Shown here: piece after piece, positions 29,511 through 34,556 of the stretch
How positions within the stretch are numbered: position 1 is the stretch's first letter
Layout of the letters: each line of letters starts with the position of its first letter
From: Granulicella sp.
Lineage (GTDB): Bacteria > Acidobacteriota > Terriglobia > Terriglobales > Acidobacteriaceae
NCBI GenBank assembly: GCA_025359825.1
Contig: JANYER010000210.1
Coordinates: 1-34,556, forward strand
Direction: 5' to 3'
Length of the DNA: 34,556 nt
Translations under genes and position numbers: made by a program
The notes under the pieces: model-generated
What the model saw: the letters and a program-made list of their open reading frames with translations, nothing else
Told to the model about the DNA's origin: nothing
Database searches by the model: none

Positions 29511-31258
29511 GCGCGTCGTCCTCCCTCTTCACGGCCGATCCACGTCTCCAGCAATTTAGTACTCCGCACCGGCTCCCGTCGTATATGGTCCGATACATGG
29601 TCAAAGATGCCCTGCTGTCCCGCCGGTCGATCCAGACTCCGCGCACTCCCACCTGCGACACCCTGTGTCGAGCGCATTTCCTCGTGGTGCTGCACCGTTC
29701 CGGCGCCCAATAGCACTGGCTCCTTCAGCGTTGCATTCACCTGCCTGGCCACTGGGCGCAGGACAAACAGCACCAACAGCACACCGCACATCCCTACCAT
29801 CAGCGTCCGCAACAACCCCGGCTGCGTGTGCAACACACCCTTAGCCTCCTCCATCCACTTGTCCATCCCGACGCCCTTTCCCTCCGGAACATTCGCACTA
29901 AATCCGACATTCTCCATTACGACCTGGTCTCCGCGCCGTCCATCAAATCCCACAGCAGCCTGCGCCAACTGTTCCAGGCGATGCATCTCTTCCGCACTTC
30001 GCGCCTTCCACTCCAGCTTGCCGTCTTTCCCGGTGAAAGCCCGGTCGTTCACCACCACCGCAGCCGTCACACGCCGAATCCGTCCCGGCCCCGCCTCGCT
30101 GTGGATCGTATGTTTTGTAACCGCATAGGTACCATTCTCTTGATGGATCGTCTGCCCTCCGGCCGTGCTCTGCGGATATACCGGTAGCGCCCCCTTTTGG
30201 AGCAATGGTGGAGTACCCGACGCAGCCGCTGCCTGCGACCCCGCCACAGCACCCGCCGGAGCGCCCGCAGGCGAGTTACTTGCCGTCCCCGGAACCCCCT
30301 GCGCCTTCACCGGAAGCGTCGCAACCTGATCGCTCTTCTGCATCGAGAGGGCCACCACCTGGGTCGGGTCGTAGACCTCGTCCGTCCGTTCCTCGGCCCC
30401 TTCGTCATAGCTCACGTTTACGGTAGCGCGTACATTGTCACGCCCAGCCAGAGGCTCCAGCATCGCCACCAGCTTCGACTCCATCCCCAACTCCACATCC
30501 CCTAGAACAGCATCCTTCGAGCGCGACTTCATGCTCACCCGTCCATCTGCGTCCACCAACGTCACATTGTCTGGATTCAGATTCTCCACCGACCCCGCCA
30601 CCAAACTGCGAATCGCGTCCGCCTGCTCTGTATCCATCGCCGATCGTTTCAGCTTCAACACCACGGATGCCTTGGCCAACTTTTGCTCCCCTGCAAACAG
30701 ACTCTGCTGCGGCAGCACCAGGTGTACCCGTGCCGAGCGCACCGCACTGATCGTCCCGATCGTATGTTCCAGCTCGCCCTCCAGGGCCCGCTGATAGTTC
30801 ACCCGTTCATCGAACTCGCTTCCAACCCAGTTGGGCTTGTCGAACAGCTCAAAGCCCAGCCGCCCCGTCTGCGGCATACCCTTCGCGGCGACTTCCATAC
30901 GCGCCTTGTCCAGCATCTCTGCCGGTACCTGCACCCCACCACCATCCGAAGTCATCTCGTAGGAGATTCCTGCCGCCGCCAGCTCCTGCGCCACCTGCTG
31001 CGCGTCCTTACTGTCTAATCCAGAGAACAACACACGCCAGTCCGGACGCTGCGCATACCAGCCCATTCCAGCAGTCGCCGCCACCAGGAACACCAGCGAA
31101 GCAATCAGCCAGCTCCTCTGTTTCGACGGCATCGCACCCAGCCGCTGCCGCACCGACGCGACCATCGCCAGCACCTGCTCAACTGGTCCCGATACCGATT
31201 CTGACGACGCATTCACTCGCTGCAACCCCGTCTGCCCGTTCTCTGCCATTCGCTCCAC
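29507..31258 (-). CDS. fliF: flagellar MS-ring protein FliF
   Basis: WRVLFSGLDSKDAQQVAQELAAAGISYEM, VNYQRALEGELEHTIGTISAVRSARVHLVLPQQSLF. Confidence 0.97.
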   Translation of the reverse strand: MERMAENGQTGLQRVNASSESVSGPVEQVLAMVASVRQRLGAMPSKQRSWLIASLVFLVAATAGMGWYAQRPDWRVLFSGLDSKDAQQVAQELAAAGISYEMTSDGGGVQVPAEMLDKARMEVAAKGMPQTGRLGFELFDKPNWVGSEFDERVNYQRALEGELEHTIGTISAVRSARVHLVLPQQSLFAGEQKLAKASVVLKLKRSAMDTEQADAIRSLVAGSVENLNPDNVTLVDADGRVSMKSRSKDAVLGDVELGMESKLVAMLEPLAGRDNVRATVNVSYDEGAEERTDEVYDPTQVVALSMQKSDQVATLPVKAQGVPGTASNSPAGAPAGAVAGSQAAAASGTPPLLQKGALPVYPQSTAGGQTIHQENGTYAVTKHTIHSEAGPGRIRRVTAAVVVNDRAFTGKDGKLEWKARSAEEMHRLEQLAQAAVGFDGRRGDQVVMENVGFSANVPEGKGVGMDKWMEEAKGVLHTQPGLLRTLMVGMCGVLLVLFVLRPVARQVNATLKEPVLLGAGTVQHHEEMRSTQGVAGGSARSLDRPAGQQGIFDHVSDHIRREPVRSTKLLETWIGREEGGRRA

Positions 31259-31306
31259 TCATCATCCAACGCAAGATTGATCGCCAATACACCAACGCAT
31301 ACAGAT

Positions 31307-31636
31307 CTAAAACTGCATATTCATCATCTGCTGATACGCCGCCACTGCCTTGTTCCTTACCTGCAACGCCAATTCAAACGCGATGTCGGCCTTCTGCGTT
31401 GCAATCATAGCGTCGTGCACCTCCACGCCCTGCCCGTTCATCACACCCGTCACGGCCTGCGAAGCCTTCTGGTCCAGCGCCGTCGTCTGCTCCACCATCG
31501 CCCGCATCATTCCGGCAAACGGCATCCCCGCGGCGGATGTAGCCGGATTCGACGCAGCGTTCGGCACCGCAGCATTCGACAAAGCCGTCGCCACAGAACT
31601 CCGTACCTGCCCCGCAACTGCTCCAACTCCCGTCAT
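31307..31636 (-). CDS. fliE: flagellar hook-basal body protein FliE
   Basis: VEVHDAMIATQKADIAFELALQVRNKAVAAYQQMMNMQF. Confidence 0.93.
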   Translation of the reverse strand: MTGVGAVAGQVRSSVATALSNAAVPNAASNPATSAAGMPFAGMMRAMVEQTTALDQKASQAVTGVMNGQGVEVHDAMIATQKADIAFELALQVRNKAVAAYQQMMNMQF

Positions 31637-31684
31637 CCCAATCTCCAGTTCTTCATCGATCCAGCCGTTCCTGAAACCAATCGC

Positions 31685-32206
31685 TTACTTCATCAACTCC
31701 AACGAACTCGTCAGCATATTTTTCTCCGCCTGCACCGCAGAAGCATTCATCCCATACGCCCGCGTCGCACCCATCAAGTCCACCATCTCCGTCAACGGAT
31801 TGATGTCCGGGTACGCCACAAATCCATCCGGCCCTGCATCCGGGTGCTGCGGATCATACCGCCGCAGCGGCTCGCTGTTGTCCTCAATCACGCCCGCAAC
31901 CGAGACCCCTCCAGCCACCGTCCGCGCATCGCTGAATCCACTCCCCGCAAAATTCAATCCACCCACCTGACCGGGCACCGTCTGTTCAAGGCCAGCCTGT
32001 CCCAACAGCGCCTGCTGCCCAAACATAGCCTGCTGAAAGCTCCCACCCCCATCCGCTGAAAACACCACATGGTGCCTCCGATACGGTCCACCATCAGCCG
32101 TCCGCGTCGTCTCCGCATTCGCCATATTCGAAGCCACCACCTCGGCCCGAACCCGCTCCGCCTTCAACGCCGAAGCGCTCACATCCATCACACCAAAGAG
32201 GTTCAT
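31685..32206 (-). CDS. flgC: flagellar basal-body rod protein FlgC
   Basis: MDVSASALKAERVRAEVVASNMANAETTRTADGGPYRRHHVVF; YPDINPLTEMVDLMGATRAYGMNASAVQAEKNM. Confidence 0.95.
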   Translation of the reverse strand: MNLFGVMDVSASALKAERVRAEVVASNMANAETTRTADGGPYRRHHVVFSADGGGSFQQAMFGQQALLGQAGLEQTVPGQVGGLNFAGSGFSDARTVAGGVSVAGVIEDNSEPLRRYDPQHPDAGPDGFVAYPDINPLTEMVDLMGATRAYGMNASAVQAEKNMLTSSLELMK

Positions 32207-32209
32207 CGT

Positions 32210-32593
32210 TTACTTAGCCTCCGCGTGGATTGCACTCATCACGCCCGCAAACTCGTGCCGCAACAACTCCACGCCCATCCGAAACTGCAACTGCGACTTC
32301 GCCAACTGCATCCCCTCACGATCCATCGAGACGTTGTTCCCATCCGGCCTCGACACCAAGCCATCCACCTCACTCACCTGCGCCTCGTCCGCACCCCCAC
32401 TCAACTGGCGAGCCATCTCCTGCTCAAAATCAAATCCCTTTGTCCGGTAGCCAGGCGTATCCACATTCGCCATGTTGCCCGCAGTCAACTTCATCTGCGT
32501 ACTCGTCAGGTCCAGATACCGTCCTAGAGCATCCGCCATCGCCGTCGTACTCGGCAGCCCACCCGTATTGATTGGTAGTCCAGTAGTCTGCAT
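32210..32593 (-). CDS. flgB: flagellar basal-body rod protein FlgB
   Basis: ALGRYLDLTSTQMKLTAGNMANVDTPGYRTKGFDFE. ATG at 32593 preceded by GGAGGTG Shine-Dalgarno; supplied ORF starts at 32635 inside the promoter region. Confidence 0.93.
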   Translation of the reverse strand: MQTTGLPINTGGLPSTTAMADALGRYLDLTSTQMKLTAGNMANVDTPGYRTKGFDFEQEMARQLSGGADEAQVSEVDGLVSRPDGNNVSMDREGMQLAKSQLQFRMGVELLRHEFAGVMSAIHAEAK

Positions 32594-32617
32594 CTCTACA
32601 CCTCCGTGCAGAGACGG

Positions 32618-32636
32618 ATGCACTCCACTGACCAAA
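32618..32636 (-). promoter_or_regulatory. candidate sigma-54 (-24/-12) promoter for flgB operon
   Basis: Minus strand TTTGGTCAGTGGAGTGCAT: invariant GG and GC separated by 10 nt, TTGG and TGCA edges match consensus; predicted +1 near 32608, just 5' of the GGAGGTG SD. Confidence 0.5.
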
Positions 32637-32640
32637 TAAA

Positions 32641-32661
32641 AGCGCCCAGCATTAGGGCGCT
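32641..32661 (-). terminator. intrinsic terminator between the sigma-54 activator gene and flgB
   Basis: Minus strand AGCGCCC-TAATGCT-GGGCGCT-TTTATTT: perfect 7-bp stem followed by T-rich tract. Confidence 0.75.
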
Positions 32662-32744
32662 CTCATCGACCATCCATCATCCACAGCAAAATCAATTGGA
32701 GACAACTTCAGTTACAAGTAGCACCTTCATGTGTCAGGGCTGCG

Positions 32745-34073
32745 CTAGTCCGTAACCCGCCGAAACCGTATCTCATCCTCCCCGATCTCCGGGCGGTCGC
32801 CACACAGGATCGTGCCTCGTTCCAGCACATGCATCAACTCACGAACGTTCCCTGGCCACGCATACTCCTGCAGCTTGGCCAGCGCAGCGGGAGTCAGTCG
32901 CTTTCGCGGCATCTCCTGTCCCATCTGCGCCAGAAAGTGCTCTGTCAGCGACGGTAAGTCGTCCTTCCGTATCCGCAGCGCAGGCACCTCCACCGGAAAC
33001 ACCGCCAGCCGATGAAAGAGGTCCAGCCGAAATGTCTTCTCTGCGGACCGCTGCTCCAGCGGCTGATGCGTCGCCGCAATCACCCGCACATCCACGCGCA
33101 ACGTCTCGTTATCGCCGACACGCTGTAGCTCCCCGTTCTCAAGAAAACGCAACATCTTCGCTTGCAACGACATTGGCATCTCTCCAATCTCATCCAGAAA
33201 CAAAGTGCCACCATCGGCTGCTTCAATCCGTCCCGTCCGCGATTGCACCGCTCCCGTAAACGCTCCGCGCGTATGCCCAAACAGCTCCGCTTCCAGCAGC
33301 GCCTCTGGAATCGCCGCGCAGTTCAGCACCACAAATGGCCTCGCTGCCCGCAAGCTCAGCCGGTGCAGCGCCCGCGCCACAACCTCCTTACCGGTCCCCG
33401 TCTCGCCTTCAATCAACACCGAAGTAGAACGCGGCGCCACCATCCGGATCAACCGTGCCAGCTCCATCATCCCCGCATTCGAACCCACCAGCTCCGGAAT
33501 CGAACCCGGCATCTGCATCCCGGGCATCGGTGAACTTGCGAGCAGCGCAGTTGTTCCGACTTCCAGGCTCTCAGCTTCGGCCGGCCGCTCCTTCACCATC
33601 CCCATCGGCTGCCGTACGCGCACCGGCATCTCCACAAACCCGCCGCGACCTGCCGTCCCGTGCACCGGCACACTCGCCGGGGCCGACGCCCATGCTGCCG
33701 TGTCGGTCAGCGGAGCCTCCTGCGCCTCACGCAGTGCATGAAGCAGCTCATTCCGTCGCGGACTTCGCGCACCATCGCCCTCCGCCGCACCATCCACCCG
33801 CAGCACATCGATGCCCGGATACATGCGTCGTATTTGCCCTGCAAACTCGCCCACCTCTAGGTCCGGCAGCCAGCTATCCACCAGCATCGCTTCAGGACGA
33901 GACGTCTCCAGAAACGCCATCGCCTCTGCTCCGCCACCGGCCTCCCGCACCTGCCACCGCAAACCCGTCAACGCCACCCGCAACCGCTGCCGCAACCCTG
34001 CATCCGCACTCGCCAGCACTACCGTCCGCGTCGCCGCCATCTCCATAACGCTCGTCCCAACCGCTACCGCCAT
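32745..34073 (-). CDS. sigma-54-interacting transcriptional activator with degenerate receiver domain and no C-terminal HTH
   Basis: GETGTGKEVVARALH (Walker A), LFGHTRGAFTGA, GGTLFLDEIGEMP (Walker B), YAWPGNVRELMHVLERG; ends at ...EIRFRRVTD with no Fis-type HTH. Confidence 0.93.
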   Translation of the reverse strand: MAVAVGTSVMEMAATRTVVLASADAGLRQRLRVALTGLRWQVREAGGGAEAMAFLETSRPEAMLVDSWLPDLEVGEFAGQIRRMYPGIDVLRVDGAAEGDGARSPRRNELLHALREAQEAPLTDTAAWASAPASVPVHGTAGRGGFVEMPVRVRQPMGMVKERPAEAESLEVGTTALLASSPMPGMQMPGSIPELVGSNAGMMELARLIRMVAPRSTSVLIEGETGTGKEVVARALHRLSLRAARPFVVLNCAAIPEALLEAELFGHTRGAFTGAVQSRTGRIEAADGGTLFLDEIGEMPMSLQAKMLRFLENGELQRVGDNETLRVDVRVIAATHQPLEQRSAEKTFRLDLFHRLAVFPVEVPALRIRKDDLPSLTEHFLAQMGQEMPRKRLTPAALAKLQEYAWPGNVRELMHVLERGTILCGDRPEIGEDEIRFRRVTD

Positions 34074-34076
34074 CGT

Positions 34077-34322
34077 CTAGCCTCGTTCTTCCCGGTTCGC
34101 ATCCAGCAACCGCTGTTCCATCAGGTTGCGCATCATAGCCACCGCCGCGTTCAGCCGTTTGCACTCTCGCAGACCCTCAACTACCGCGGCCTGCGTCGCC
34201 TCTTCTCCACCCTTCATCAGGCCAAGCTCCAGCTTGCACTGCAGCACCGTCAGAGGCTGGCACAGATCGTGCAGCGCCACCTCCATCCCCGCATACATCA
34301 CCTGCGAACTTGCGCTATGCAT
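34077..34322 (-). CDS. 81-aa standalone histidine-kinase DHp (HisKA)-like protein
   Basis: H-box-like VALHDLCQPLTVLQCKLELGLMKG then a second predicted helix; no HATPase_c domain; tightly spaced between regulator genes. Confidence 0.65.
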   Translation of the reverse strand: MHSASSQVMYAGMEVALHDLCQPLTVLQCKLELGLMKGGEEATQAAVVEGLRECKRLNAAVAMMRNLMEQRLLDANREERG

Positions 34323-34325
34323 CGC

Positions 34326-34556
34326 CTACACCCCCGCCAGCGCGACATCGCCACAGAAGAATCCAACCGCGTTCTCCTCGGGCAACTTCGCCTTCACCAC
34401 GGCACCCATCTTGTACCCAGAGCCACGCACCGTCTCGATCACCCCGGCGCTCGCTCCACCCACATCCGCCCCACCCTCATCCGCCGCACCCAGCTTGCGT
34501 CCCAACTTCCGTCCCAACTTCCGTCGTAGATAGTTGATATACACATCCACCACATT
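34326..34556 (-). CDS. OmpR/PhoB-type response regulator, C-terminal winged-helix (partial, cut by window edge)
   Basis: VVDVYINYLRRKLG...VIETVRGSGYKMG is the Trans_reg_C recognition helix/wing signature; frame is open to the window end. Confidence 0.85.
   Translation of the reverse strand, partial: NVVDVYINYLRRKLGRKLGRKLGAADEGGADVGGASAGVIETVRGSGYKMGAVVKAKLPEENAVGFFCGDVALAGV
34488..34523 (-). repeat. 12-bp tandem repeat x3 encoding RKLG-RKLG-RKLG
   Basis: Minus strand CGGAAGTTGGGA x2 followed by CGCAAGCTGGGT. Confidence 0.85.

Noticed and set aside
31685-32206. FlgC longer than usual because of a Gly/Gln-rich middle segment
   Set aside because: The central region of FlgC is variable; not clearly unusual without alignment.

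Overview
The window (high GC, Acidobacteriota-like in gene content; taxonomy is inference) has three parts. (1) 1-12.5 kb is ordinary chromosomal content: a YyaL/DUF255 thioredoxin-domain protein, a TolC-family outer membrane protein, truA, an M20 peptidase, a YtcJ-type amidohydrolase, an EamA/DMT transporter, a Do/HtrA protease and a small secreted peptidoglycan-binding protein. (2) 12.6-32.6 kb is one long minus-strand flagellar operon: flgB-flgC-fliE-fliF-fliG-fliH-fliI-fliJ-fliK-flgD-flgE-fliL-fliN-like-fliO-like-fliP-fliQ-fliR-flhB-flhA-fliA-fliM-fliN, ending in a gene for a predicted zinc-binding plus MshEN (c-di-GMP receptor type) protein. (3) 32.7-34.6 kb is an unusual minus-strand control module just upstream: an OmpR-type response regulator (cut by the window edge, with an in-frame RKLG repeat), an 81-aa protein that looks like a histidine-kinase DHp domain with no ATPase domain, and a sigma-54 activator with a degenerate receiver and no C-terminal HTH. 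A terminator-like hairpin and a -24/-12-like promoter lie between this module and flgB. The most interesting items are the DHp-only protein with the HTH-less activator, and the standalone Zn/MshEN protein overlapping fliN. All calls come from reading the sequence and supplied ORFs; no database search or structure prediction was run.
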